A stretch of 56,100 nt of DNA from positions 1 to 56,100 of the forward strand of contig JAEKKN010000047.1 of assembly GCA_019510305.1 (NCBI GenBank). The letters are read 5' to 3'. Under the pieces are notes generated by a model. The model saw nothing but the letters and a program-made list of their open reading frames with translations. It ran no database searches and was not told the DNA's origin. Shown here piece after piece: positions 1 to 8,131 of the stretch (positions within the stretch are counted from its first letter, which is position 1; each line of letters begins with the position of its first letter). The DNA is from Microbacterium sp. GTDB lineage: Bacteria > Actinomycetota > Actinomycetes > Actinomycetales > Microbacteriaceae. The position numbers and the translations under genes were made by a program.

Positions 1-642
1 CTCGTGGTCGACAACACCTTCGCCTCGCCGGCGCTGCAGCAGCCGCTCGCGCTGGGCGCCGACCTCATCGTGCACTCGACGACGAAGTACCTCGGCGGGC
101 ACTCCGACGTGCTCGGCGGCGCCGTGGTGTTCGGCGACGACAGTCTGTACGAGCAGGTCAAGTTCCAGCAGTTCGCGGTGGGCGCCGTGTCGGCGCCCAT
201 GGACGCATGGCTCACGACCCGTGGCATCAAGACTCTCGCGGTGCGGGTGCGCCAGCACTCCGCGAACGCACAGGCGATCGCCGAGTGGGCCGAGGGGCGC
301 CCGGAGTTCGAGCGCGTCTACTATCCGGGGCTCGCCTCGCACCCCGGTCACCAGATCGCCGCCCGCCAGATGAGCGGATTCGGTGGGATGCTCTCGCTCG
401 CTCTGGCCGGAGGAGCGGGTGCCGCGCGCGGTTTCGCGGAGTCGACCGAGCTGTTCCAGCTCGCCGAGTCGCTCGGGGGAGTGGAGTCGCTCATCGGCTA
501 CCCCTCTGACATGACGCATGCCTCGGTGCGGGGCACCGAGCTCGCCGTGCCCGAGAACGTCGTGCGCCTCTCGGTCGGCATCGAGGACGTCGACGATCTG
601 ATCGCCGACCTCGAGCAGGGACTCGCGAAGATCACTCGCTGA
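1..642 (+). CDS. metB: Cystathionine gamma-synthase / PLP-dependent trans-sulfuration enzyme, C-terminal part (5' end outside window)
   Basis: The frame is open from base 1 and 213 residues are visible. The N-terminal half, with the substrate loop and start, lies outside the window. The visible part has the Cys/Met metabolism PLP enzyme signature: VDNTF near residues 3-7, whose Asp normally pairs with the pyridine nitrogen of PLP, then HSTTKYLGGHSD, in which Lys29 of the visible part (bases 85-87) is the expected Schiff-base lysine. The C-terminal part ends SVGIEDVDDLIADLEQGL, usual for the family. The family makes cystathionine from an activated homoserine and cysteine, or runs the reverse lyase reaction. 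Actinobacterial enzymes annotated metB can do either, so synthase versus gamma-lyase is not settled. A nested hairpin lies just after the stop. Confidence 0.85.
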   Translation, partial: LVVDNTFASPALQQPLALGADLIVHSTTKYLGGHSDVLGGAVVFGDDSLYEQVKFQQFAVGAVSAPMDAWLTTRGIKTLAVRVRQHSANAQAIAEWAEGRPEFERVYYPGLASHPGHQIAARQMSGFGGMLSLALAGGAGAARGFAESTELFQLAESLGGVESLIGYPSDMTHASVRGTELAVPENVVRLSVGIEDVDDLIADLEQGLAKITR

Positions 643-656
643 GCTGAGCCGATACG

Positions 657-710
657 GATGTCGGCCGAGAATACGGACGCCGGTCGGCATCCGTCATCTC
701 GGCCGACATC
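657..710 (+). terminator. Nested hairpin terminator after metB
   Basis: A perfect 14-bp inverted repeat (GATGTCGGCCGAGA at 657-670, TCTCGGCCGACATC at 697-710) encloses a second 8-bp near-perfect stem (ACGGACGC / GCATCCGT). No T-run follows, which is common for high-GC actinobacterial terminators. It begins 15 bases after the metB stop. Confidence 0.6.
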
Positions 711-733
711 TGTCTTCTGAGCCGACATCTGTC
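702..733 (+). repeat. Direct repeat, 13-nt unit with 19-nt period
   Basis: GCCGACATCTGTC occurs at 702-714 and again at 721-733. The first copy overlaps the right arm of the metB terminator. No function can be read from it. Confidence 0.6.
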
Positions 734-765
734 AGACCGGCGCATGTGAGGTCGTGCGATCGCGG

Positions 766-804
766 TAACATGGATGCTTCAGTCGAATCGATTCGACGGC
801 ATCC
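766..804 (+). promoter_or_regulatory. -10 box and palindrome upstream of the MFS exporter gene
   Basis: TAACAT at 766-771 fits an actinobacterial -10 (TANNNT). The transcript would start near 778. Immediately downstream is the perfect 16-bp palindrome GTCGAATCGATTCGAC (782-797), itself flanked by the inverted pair GGATGC (772-777) / GCATCC (799-804). It could be an operator for a drug-responsive repressor or a 5' hairpin of the mRNA. No convincing -35 box is visible. Confidence 0.45.
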
Positions 805-826
805 GCTCCTCTTCTGAAAGCTCTTT

Positions 827-2185
827 GTGTCTGACGCGCCCACGACCGATCCCGTCCTGACCGTTCCCGAACGCACTGCCACCGGCAGCATCCGCGTGCC
901 CTCGGCGACCGGCGCGATCCGCACTCTCGGCTCGAACCCCGCGACCGCGCCGATCATGCTGCACCCCGGCGACTCGATCTCGAACGGGCGCCGCATCCTC
1001 TACATCGTGCTGCTGGGCGCGCTCACAGCTCTCGGCCCGTTCACGATCGACCTCTACCTTCCGGCATTCCCGGTGCTCGAGAAGGACTTCGACACCTCGG
1101 CAGCGGCGATCCAGCTGACCCTGACCGGGACCATGATCGGCTTCGCCCTCGGCCAGCTCGTCGTGGGCCCCTTGAGCGACAAGGTCGGGCGGCGCATTCC
1201 GCTCATCGTCGTGACGGCCCTGCACGTCCTGGCGAGCGTTGCAGCCGCCCTCGCGCCGACGCTGCCGCTGCTCAGCGGAGCACGCGTGCTCATGGGCGTC
1301 GGCGCCGCAGCCGGCGGTGTCGTGGCGATGGCCGTCGTCCGCGATCTCTTCGGCGGCCGCCGGCTGGTCGTGATGCTCTCGCGCCTCGCCCTGGTCTCCG
1401 GCGTCGCGCCGGTGGCGGCGCCGCTGATCGGCTCGTGGCTGCTGACGCTCATGCCGTGGCGGGGGATCTTCGTGTTCCTCGCCGTCTACGGCGTGATCAT
1501 GCTGATCTCGACGATCGTGTTCATCCCCGAGACCCTCCCCGCCGCTCGACGGCAGGACAAGGGCGGGGCGACTGTCCTGCAGCGGTACCGCTCGGTGTTC
1601 TCAGATCGCGTCTTCATCGGCGTGCTGATCATCGGCGGCATGACCTTCTCCGGACTGTTCTCGTACTTGTCGGCCTCGCCGTTCCTGTTCCAGCAGACGC
1701 ACGGACTCGACGCCCAGCAATACGGCCTGCTGTTCGCCGTGAACTCCCTCGGCGTCGTCACCGGCGTGCAGTTCGCCTCGCGGCTCGCGGCGCGCTTCGG
1801 CCCGCAATGGGTCATGGCCTACTCGACCGCCGTCCTGCTGCTCGCGGGCGTCGCCATCATCGTCACCGATCAGCTGGGCCTCGGACTGTGGGGCACCGTC
1901 ATCCCGCTGTTCGTGTTCATGACGGCGTGCGGCTTCACGTTCCCCAACGTGCAGGTGCTCGCCCTCGACCGCCACGGCAAAGCGGCGGGCACCGCGGCCT
2001 CCGTCATCGGAGCGACGAACTTCGGCGTCGCCGGCCTCATCTCGCCCGTGGTCGGCTGGATCTCGAAGGGCGCCGGTATCACCGCGACCACCATGGCCTC
2101 GGTCATGGTGGGCTGTGCCGTGATCGGCCTGCTGTCCCTGTGGCTGATCGTGCGTCCGCGCACGGTCGGCATGCTCGCACCCTGA
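827..2185 (+). CDS. MFS drug exporter, Bcr/CflA type
   Basis: This 452-residue protein has about 12 hydrophobic segments. After an unusually long hydrophilic N-terminus (about 55 residues) the first helix runs into GPFTIDLYLPAFPVLEKDF, the typical Bcr/CflA start, followed by the MFS motif A loop GPLSDKVGRRIPL and by RDLFGGRR. The family are proton-driven exporters of bicyclomycin, chloramphenicol, sulfonamides or dipeptides; the substrate here cannot be read. The GTG start at 827 follows GAAAG (816-820). A later ATG at 956 would remove most of the N-terminal extension but has no clear ribosome site. A perfect palindrome in the leader suggests regulation. Confidence 0.85.
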   Translation: MSDAPTTDPVLTVPERTATGSIRVPSATGAIRTLGSNPATAPIMLHPGDSISNGRRILYIVLLGALTALGPFTIDLYLPAFPVLEKDFDTSAAAIQLTLTGTMIGFALGQLVVGPLSDKVGRRIPLIVVTALHVLASVAAALAPTLPLLSGARVLMGVGAAAGGVVAMAVVRDLFGGRRLVVMLSRLALVSGVAPVAAPLIGSWLLTLMPWRGIFVFLAVYGVIMLISTIVFIPETLPAARRQDKGGATVLQRYRSVFSDRVFIGVLIIGGMTFSGLFSYLSASPFLFQQTHGLDAQQYGLLFAVNSLGVVTGVQFASRLAARFGPQWVMAYSTAVLLLAGVAIIVTDQLGLGLWGTVIPLFVFMTACGFTFPNVQVLALDRHGKAAGTAASVIGATNFGVAGLISPVVGWISKGAGITATTMASVMVGCAVIGLLSLWLIVRPRTVGMLAP

Positions 2186-2203
2186 AATAGGGAGAATGGA
2201 GCG

Positions 2204-2833
2204 ATGAGACGACGGATGCTGTGGGGCTGGGGGGCCGGTCTGCTCACCGCCTCGGTGGTGCTGGGCGCGTTGATCGTGTTCGGCTTCTCCGAGCCGCCCG
2301 CCTTCGACGCATGGTGGAACGAGTTCGTGTCCGCCCATCGCGCTGACGCCATGGTGCACTTCGCCCTGGTGCTCAATGCGATCGGAGGCGGATGGATCGC
2401 GATCCTCGGGGTTCCTCTGCTAGCCATCACGATTCTGCTCCTCGCCAGGCGCTGGCGCGCGGCCGTGTTCGCGGCGATCTGCTTCGCGGCCAGCGCAGGG
2501 GCCGTGCAGATCCTCAAGCACCTGTTCGGCCGCGCGCGTCCTGACGACATGATCGTGGTGAGCGATTTCGGATCATTCCCCTCGGGGCATACAGCGAACG
2601 CTGCGACGATCGCCCTCGTCGTCTGGGTCCTGTTCCCCCGGGTGTGGACGGCCGTCGCCGGTGCCGTGTGGATCATCGCGATGGCCCTGTCGCGCACGTT
2701 CTTGTCGGTGCACTGGGCCACAGACACTCTCGGGGGTGCACTCGTCGGCTCGGCTGTGGTGCTGCTCCTGGCCGCCGGCATGCTGCCGTGGGTGCGCGGC
2801 ATCCGTACTTCGTCACACCCCCGAGGAGCTTGA
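2204..2833 (+). CDS. PAP2-family membrane phosphatase
   Basis: This 209-residue protein has about six membrane segments. It carries the complete acid-phosphatase signature: Lys105 with Arg-Pro at 112-113 (KHLFGRARP), PSGH at 126-129, and SR at 163-164 with His170 and Asp174 (SRTFLSVHWATD). In this family the two His residues and the Asp catalyse phosphate-ester cleavage on lipid substrates such as phosphatidate, phosphatidylglycerophosphate or undecaprenyl pyrophosphate, on the outer face of the membrane. The natural substrate cannot be assigned. The start follows GGAGAATGGAGCG, and the gene lies 18 nt after the MFS gene, so co-transcription is likely. Confidence 0.88.
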   Translation: MRRRMLWGWGAGLLTASVVLGALIVFGFSEPPAFDAWWNEFVSAHRADAMVHFALVLNAIGGGWIAILGVPLLAITILLLARRWRAAVFAAICFAASAGAVQILKHLFGRARPDDMIVVSDFGSFPSGHTANAATIALVVWVLFPRVWTAVAGAVWIIAMALSRTFLSVHWATDTLGGALVGSAVVLLLAAGMLPWVRGIRTSSHPRGA

Positions 2834-2834
2834 G

Positions 2835-3434
2835 ATGCCGATCATCCGTCCCTATCGCCCGAGTGATAGAGCCGCCATGTACGAGATCTGTCTCAAGACG
2901 GCCGATGCGGGGAAGGATGCCACCGGCATCCTCTCCGACGACTCCTTGTGGGGGGATCTCTTCGCGGTGCCGTACGTCGAACGCCACCCCGATCTCGCGT
3001 GGATCGTCGAGGCCGACGACGGACGGGCGATCGGCTACATCGTCGCGACGGAGGACACCGACGCGTTCTACACGTGGTTCCGCGACGAGTGGTGGCCTGG
3101 ATTCCGCGCGCGATATCCACGGCCGGCCGAGGCCCGCACGCGCGAGGAACGCATGATCGAGTACGGCTACACCCGCGGTCCCGGAGCGGATCAGAACACG
3201 GCGGGCTATCCGGCGCACCTGCATATCGATCTGCTCCCGGAGACGCAGGGTCAGGGGCTCGGGCGCCGGCTGATCGAGACGTTGTTCGCCGAGCTCGAGC
3301 GACGGGGAGTGCCAGGGCTGCACCTCGGCATGGATCCCGACAACACGGGGGCCGCGGCCTTCTACGAGCGGTTGGGAATGGTGGAGCTGCCAACGGCGCC
3401 GGGCGGAAAGAGCTACGGTGTCGCGTTCGGCTGA
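2835..3434 (+). CDS. GNAT-family N-acetyltransferase
   Basis: This 199-residue protein starts with MPIIRPYRPSDRAAMYEIC, a typical GNAT beginning. The acetyl-CoA pyrophosphate loop is at residues 137-143 (TQGQGLG), preceded by the core strand HLHIDLLPE. FYERLGM near 177-182 is the usual GNAT C-terminal motif. The family moves an acetyl group from acetyl-CoA to an amine; the acceptor is unknown. The layout, with a long insert before HLHIDLLPETQGQG, resembles acetyltransferases related to the C-terminal domain of eukaryotic O-GlcNAcase, but I recall this rather than having tested it. ATG 2835 was chosen because GAGGAGCT lies 5 nt upstream; it begins 1 nt after the PAP2 stop. Confidence 0.85.
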   Translation: MPIIRPYRPSDRAAMYEICLKTADAGKDATGILSDDSLWGDLFAVPYVERHPDLAWIVEADDGRAIGYIVATEDTDAFYTWFRDEWWPGFRARYPRPAEARTREERMIEYGYTRGPGADQNTAGYPAHLHIDLLPETQGQGLGRRLIETLFAELERRGVPGLHLGMDPDNTGAAAFYERLGMVELPTAPGGKSYGVAFG

Positions 3435-3476
3435 TCTGCCGGCGTCCATTGCGGACCCGAACTCGCGGGGCCGGGT

Positions 3477-3506
3477 TTGACCGTTGCCGTGCTGCGCGGC
3501 GATCAT
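3477..3506 (+). promoter_or_regulatory. Weak promoter candidate for the ROK regulator gene
   Basis: TTGACC (3477-3482) and GATCAT (3501-3506) are 18 bp apart. The -35 is good and the -10 is poor. They lie in the 116-bp gap before the ROK gene. Confidence 0.3.
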
Positions 3507-3550
3507 GAACATCAACGCGCCGATGGAGGCGCACGGGTGAGGAGCGGGAT

Positions 3551-4765
3551 ATGCAGCGTGGGTCGAACCTCCCTGCTGTCGGCGTCTACAACCAGGCGCT
3601 CGTCTTCGACCTCATTCGCCGGTCCGAGGAAGGGCTCAGCCGCAGCGAACTCGCCGAACGCACGGGCCTGTCGACGCAGACGCTCAGCAATGTCACGCGC
3701 CGACTCGCCAACGAGGGACTGATCGAGGAGACCGGCAAGGTCATCTCCGGGCCCGGAAAGCCCCGGACGCTCCTCGCGTTGCGGTCGGATTCGCGCTACG
3801 CGGTCGGCGTGCATCTCGACCCGGCCGTCGACACCGTGGTGGTGGTGGATGCCGCCGGCGCTGTGGTCGCTCGGACCGAGCAGACCCCCGGGGGCGCCGA
3901 TGCGTCGCCAGATGAACTGGTGGCTCGTCTGGGGGACAGCGTCCGACAGCTCATCGTCGAGGCGCGCCTTCCGGCCGAGCGCGTGCTCGGGATCGGTGTG
4001 GCGGCACCGGGGCCGTTCGACCGTGACGCGGGTCGCCTGCTGAATCCGCCGCTCCTGCCCGCCTGGCACAACGTGTCGGTGCGCAAGGAGCTGGAAAGGG
4101 TCAGCGGGCTGCCGACGCTGCTCGAGAAAGACGTCGTGGCGACCGTCGTCGGGGAGCAGTGGTTCGATGCAGGGCAAGAGCTCGCCGACGCGATGTTCCT
4201 CTACTACGGTGCCGGACTCGGGCTCGGGCTCTCCGTCTCGGGGGCGCCGGTGCACGGCAGGACTGGCAACGCCGGCAATATCGCGCACATCGTCGTCGAC
4301 CCCGAGGGGCCGGTCTGCACCTGCGGATCGCGCGGCTGCATCGGAGTGATCATGGAACCGCGGATGCTCCTTGCCCAGGCGGAGCGGGCGACTCCGCCGA
4401 GCGACATGGGAGATGCGCGGAGGCAGCTCGAGCTGCTGTCGTCCTTGGCCGCCGCCGGCGACGGGGGAGTGCTTGCGGCCTTGGAGCGCGCAGGGAGGCA
4501 TCTCGCGACGGCGATCGTCGAGGTGAACAACCTCCTCGATCTCGGCATCGTCGTCCTGGGGGGTCCCGCGTGGTCGAGGCTCGGTGAGCGGCTTCTCCCG
4601 GTGCTGGACCACTGGGTGCACACCACCGCGGTGAGCACCTCCACGGAGCCCGTGCTTCTGCGCCCTTCGCAGATCGGCGCGGACTCCGCCGCTGTGGGGG
4701 CCGCCTGCCTCGTACTCGATGACGCGCTCACCGCGCGGGCGTCGCGGCTCATGATCAGCCACTGA
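3551..4765 (+). CDS. ROK-family transcriptional regulator (NagC/XylR type) of the mannoside cluster
   Basis: 404 residues. A winged helix-turn-helix at about 15-62 (SRSELAERTGLSTQTLSNV is the recognition part) precedes a ROK sugar-kinase-like domain. The ROK zinc site is present as His246 and CTCGSRGC (Cys256, 258, 263). The catalytic Asp position survives (LEKD, Asp194), but the preceding Asn of active kinases is Lys, consistent with a sensor rather than an enzyme. ATG 3551 follows GTGAGGAGCGG. The gene lies 143 bp before the binding-protein gene in the same direction, so it probably controls the operon by releasing DNA when a sugar or sugar phosphate binds. The effector is inferred from the neighbours only. 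Confidence 0.88.
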   Translation: MQRGSNLPAVGVYNQALVFDLIRRSEEGLSRSELAERTGLSTQTLSNVTRRLANEGLIEETGKVISGPGKPRTLLALRSDSRYAVGVHLDPAVDTVVVVDAAGAVVARTEQTPGGADASPDELVARLGDSVRQLIVEARLPAERVLGIGVAAPGPFDRDAGRLLNPPLLPAWHNVSVRKELERVSGLPTLLEKDVVATVVGEQWFDAGQELADAMFLYYGAGLGLGLSVSGAPVHGRTGNAGNIAHIVVDPEGPVCTCGSRGCIGVIMEPRMLLAQAERATPPSDMGDARRQLELLSSLAAAGDGGVLAALERAGRHLATAIVEVNNLLDLGIVVLGGPAWSRLGERLLPVLDHWVHTTAVSTSTEPVLLRPSQIGADSAAVGAACLVLDDALTARASRLMISH

Positions 4766-4817
4766 CGGCGGTCTGCCGTCATCGCCGAACGGCATAGCGT
4801 TCTGTGACGGAACTGTT

Positions 4818-4861
4818 ATAGGGTCGTATCGACCTATTTATCCCATTTGATAGGATTATCC
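4818..4861 (+). promoter_or_regulatory. Promoter with repeated ATAGG half-sites before the mannoside ABC operon (candidate ROK operator)
   Basis: This short stretch is much richer in A/T than its surroundings. It contains ATAGG (4818-4822), its complement CCTAT (4833-4837), and ATAGG again (4850-4854). The first two form a near-palindrome with arms ATAGGGTCG and CGACCTAT. A promoter TCGACC (4829-4834), 16 bp, TAGGAT (4851-4856) overlaps the half-sites. GGATTATCC (4853-4861) is also palindromic. Confidence 0.5.
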
Positions 4862-4908
4862 GTCTGAGGGCCTCAACATCGAGGTCCGCATGCAAAGGAG
4901 CAAAGCAG

Positions 4909-6261
4909 ATGCGAACGAAGCCACTCGCCGCCATCGGCGCGATCGCCGTCGGCGCGGTCGTCCTCTCGGGATGCAGCGCGTCCGGGGACGCGGAGACGTC
5001 CGACAGCGGAGACCGCACCATCACGGTCGCCTATCAGATGACGTCCGCGTTCCACCAGCTCGACGACCTCTTCCAGAAGGTCAAACCCGAGTTCGAGGCC
5101 GCCAACCCCGGTGTGACGGTGAAGCTCCAGCCGATCGAGTCCGAGGACGAGTACTTCACGAAGCTCGCCCTGATGAACGGTTCGCCCGACACCGCACCCG
5201 ATGTGATCTACGAGGACACGTTCCAGCTGCGCTCCGACGCCGCCGCCGGCTATCTGCTCCCGATCGACGACTACCTCGCCGACTGGGACGACTGGGACCA
5301 GTTCTACGACGCCGCCAAGGAGGCGGGGCTCGGTGGAGACGGCAGCACCTACGGCGTCTCGATGGGCACCGACACCCGCGCGATCTACTACAACAAGGAG
5401 ATCTTCGCCGCGGCAGGACTCCCCGCAGACTGGCAGCCCACCTCGTGGCAGGACATCCTCGACGCCGCCGAAGCGGTGAAGGCGTACAACGCCGACCTGA
5501 TCCCGCTGAACATCTACGGCAGCAAGAGCGCCGGTGAGCAGACGTCGATGCAGGGGCTCGAGATGCTGCTCTACGGCACCGAGTCCACCCTGTACGACGC
5601 CGACTCCGACAAGTGGGCCGTGGGCTCCAAGGGCCTCACCGACGCTTTCGGCTTCTACGACACGCTCTACAAGAACGATCTGGCGACTCCGCTCGATCTC
5701 GCCCTCGATGCGACCATCGGCAGTCGCGTCTCCACCGAGCTGCTGCCCGAGGGGAAGCTCGCCATGGCGATCGACGGATCCTGGCTGCCCGGCGGCTGGA
5801 TCAGCGGCGACGGCGCCTGGGACGGCTGGGAGGACAAGATCGGTCTCGCCAAGATGCCGACGCAGGACGGCGGCGACCCCGGCTACACCTCGATGTCCGG
5901 CGGCTGGACTCTCGCAGTCGGCTCTCAGACGAAGCATCCGCAGACGTCCTTCGACTTCATCGCGATGGCGCTGAACCAGGAGAACTCCCTCAAGTACGAC
6001 ACGGAGAACAGTCAGATCGCCGTCCGGGAGGACGTCGCGACCGACGACGCGTACCTCTCGTACAACCCGACGTTCGCGTTCTTCTCCGACCTCGTGAAGT
6101 ACACGCATTTCCGTCCGACCACACCGGACTACTCGCAGATCACCAGCGCGCTTCAGCAGGCGACCGAATCGGTGATCACCGGAGAAGCCACACCCGAGGA
6201 CGCGGCGAAGACCTACGACGATGCGCTCACCCAGATCGTCGGCACGGACAAGGTCGAGTAG
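4909..6261 (+). CDS. ABC transporter sugar-binding lipoprotein
   Basis: 450 residues. A lipoprotein signal MRTKPLAAIGAIAVGAVV is followed by the lipobox LSGC (Cys22), so the protein is secreted and lipid-anchored outside the membrane. The body is a family 1 extracellular solute-binding protein (ITVAYQM..FHQLDDLFQKVKPEFEAANPGV; a middle block YYNKEIFAAAGLP; a late block LAMAIDGSWLPGGW), typical of oligosaccharide importers. AAAGGAGC sits 7 nt before the ATG. It is followed by two permeases and an alpha-mannosidase, so mannosides or mannose-bearing oligosaccharides are the likely ligand (inference). No ATPase gene is in the cluster, so a shared MsmK-type ATPase would be needed. Confidence 0.9.
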   Translation: MRTKPLAAIGAIAVGAVVLSGCSASGDAETSDSGDRTITVAYQMTSAFHQLDDLFQKVKPEFEAANPGVTVKLQPIESEDEYFTKLALMNGSPDTAPDVIYEDTFQLRSDAAAGYLLPIDDYLADWDDWDQFYDAAKEAGLGGDGSTYGVSMGTDTRAIYYNKEIFAAAGLPADWQPTSWQDILDAAEAVKAYNADLIPLNIYGSKSAGEQTSMQGLEMLLYGTESTLYDADSDKWAVGSKGLTDAFGFYDTLYKNDLATPLDLALDATIGSRVSTELLPEGKLAMAIDGSWLPGGWISGDGAWDGWEDKIGLAKMPTQDGGDPGYTSMSGGWTLAVGSQTKHPQTSFDFIAMALNQENSLKYDTENSQIAVREDVATDDAYLSYNPTFAFFSDLVKYTHFRPTTPDYSQITSALQQATESVITGEATPEDAAKTYDDALTQIVGTDKVE

Positions 6262-6271
6262 GAAACCCGCA

Positions 6272-7201
6272 GTGACCTCCGCCTCCGCAACGCGCAGCCC
6301 GGTCCCGGTGCATACCGGGCCCGGGCGGCGCGCCCGCTTCCGCGACCTGATGCGCTCCGTCCCGCTGCTGCCCGCCGTGGTGCTGCTGGTCGTGTTCCTG
6401 CTCGGGCCGATCATCTATGCGATCTGGGGCTCGCTGACCAATCGAGCCCTCACGGGCTATCGGGCGGCGAAGCCCGAGTTCGTCGGACTCGAGAACTACT
6501 TCTCGCTGTTCACCGACCCGAATTTCTGGACGGCGCTGGTTCTCACGGTCGTCTTCGTGCTGTTCTCCGCGATCATCGGTCAGAACGTGCTGGGCCTCGG
6601 CGTCGCTGCGCTCATGCGCATCGGCTCGAAGTCGGTCAACAGCGTCGTCGGCGCGCTCGTCGTCGTCGCCTGGGTGATGCCCGAGATCGTCGCCGCTTTC
6701 GCCCTCTACGCCTACTTCTCGAAGGACGGGACGCTCAACGCGCTGCTCGAGGCCGTCGGCATCCCTGCGGTGAGCTGGCTCATCGAGTACCCGATGTTCG
6801 CCGTCATCCTCGCCAACGTCTGGCGGGGCACAGCCTTCTCGATGCTCGTCTACGGAGCCGCTCTCAACGAGGTGCCGCCCGAGGTGATGGAGGCCGCGCA
6901 GATCGACGGCGCGAACGCCGCCCAGCGCTTCTTCCTCATCACCATCCCGATGATCCGCCGCTCGATCTCGACGAACCTGATGCTCACCACCTTGCAGACG
7001 CTCGGGACCTTCGGTCTCATCTGGGTGATGACCAAGGGAGGGCCGGGCGTATCGAGTTCGACCCTTCCCGTCCTCGCCTATCAGGAGGCGTTCCAGTACT
7101 CCCAGATCGGCTACGGCACGGCGATCGCCGCGGTGACTCTCGTGCTCGGCGCGATCTTCGCGATCTTCTACATCCGCATCCTCAAGCCGGAGGTCGACTG
7201 A
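6272..7201 (+). CDS. ABC sugar transporter permease (MalF-like)
   Basis: 309 residues with about six membrane helices. The permease EAA loop lies near residue 204 (EVMEAAQIDGANAAQRFF..PMIRRS), which docks on the ATPase. GTG 6272 was chosen because AGGAAACC lies just upstream, 10 nt after the binding-protein stop; an upstream ATG in the same frame would overlap the binding protein by 41 nt. The inner-membrane half of the importer is completed by the next gene, which it overlaps by 1 nt. Confidence 0.9.
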   Translation: MTSASATRSPVPVHTGPGRRARFRDLMRSVPLLPAVVLLVVFLLGPIIYAIWGSLTNRALTGYRAAKPEFVGLENYFSLFTDPNFWTALVLTVVFVLFSAIIGQNVLGLGVAALMRIGSKSVNSVVGALVVVAWVMPEIVAAFALYAYFSKDGTLNALLEAVGIPAVSWLIEYPMFAVILANVWRGTAFSMLVYGAALNEVPPEVMEAAQIDGANAAQRFFLITIPMIRRSISTNLMLTTLQTLGTFGLIWVMTKGGPGVSSSTLPVLAYQEAFQYSQIGYGTAIAAVTLVLGAIFAIFYIRILKPEVD

Positions 7202-8088
7202 TGACCGCCACTGAAGCACTCGTCCGCCCCGTCGTCGGGCGCGGCCCGCGGATCTCCGTCGCCTCTCCCGCGAAGCGCCGCTCGACGTGGCTCGCCAACA
7301 CCGTCCTGATCGTGATCGGGATCGTGTTCCTCGTGCCGATCGCGTGGATCGTGTTCTCTGCGGTGTCCCCGTCGGCCACGGTGTCGATCTCGGTGCCGGA
7401 GAGCCTCACCTTCGACAACTTCGTCTCGGTGTTCGACTGGTCCATGACGCTGCTGCCGCTGTGGAACTCGGCGCTGATCTCGTTCGGCACGGCCCTCATC
7501 ACCGTCGTCGTCGGCGTGCTCGCCGCGTATCCGCTCTCGCGGCACAACTCGCGCTTCCAGCGCGGCTTCATGTACTCGGTCCTGTTCGGCTCGTGCCTGC
7601 CGATCACGGCCATGATGGTGCCGGTCTACGCCCTCTTCGTGCAGTTGAAGATGCTCGACTCTCAGGTCAGCGTGATCCTCTTCATGGCCGCGACGTCGTT
7701 GCCCATGGCGATCTGGATGTTGAAGAACTTCATGGACTCGGTGCCGGTCTCGCTCGAGGAGGCCGCATGGGTCGACGGAGCCTCCGCCATGCGGGCGCTG
7801 TGGACCATCGTCCTGCCGCTCATGCGCCCCGGCATCAGCGTGGTCTTCATCTTCGTGTTCACACAGGCGTGGGGGAACTTCTTCGTCCCGTTCGTCCTGC
7901 TGTTCAGCTCGGAGAAGATGCCGGCGGCCGTCGCGATCTTCACGTTCTTCGGCAACCACGGCGCCGTCGCCTACGGGCAGCTCGCCGCCTTCGCCACCCT
8001 GTACTCCGTGCCGATCCTCGTCCTGTACCTGCTCGTGCAGCGCCTCTCCGGCAGCAGCTTCGCGCTGGCCGGCGGCGTCAAGGGCTGA
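7201..8088 (+). CDS. ABC sugar transporter permease (MalG-like)
   Basis: 295 residues, six membrane helices. A canonical EAA loop lies near residues 185-210 (EEAAWVDGASAMRALWTIVLP). The C-terminal part is the usual short MalG-like tail. The ATG overlaps the stop of the first permease (TGATG), so the two are translationally coupled. The pair should form a heterodimeric sugar channel with the preceding lipoprotein. Confidence 0.9.
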   Translation: MTATEALVRPVVGRGPRISVASPAKRRSTWLANTVLIVIGIVFLVPIAWIVFSAVSPSATVSISVPESLTFDNFVSVFDWSMTLLPLWNSALISFGTALITVVVGVLAAYPLSRHNSRFQRGFMYSVLFGSCLPITAMMVPVYALFVQLKMLDSQVSVILFMAATSLPMAIWMLKNFMDSVPVSLEEAAWVDGASAMRALWTIVLPLMRPGISVVFIFVFTQAWGNFFVPFVLLFSSEKMPAAVAIFTFFGNHGAVAYGQLAAFATLYSVPILVLYLLVQRLSGSSFALAGGVKG

Positions 8089-8131
8089 TCCCCACCTCCG
8101 CGCACAACCCACGATCCAGAAAGCACCACAC

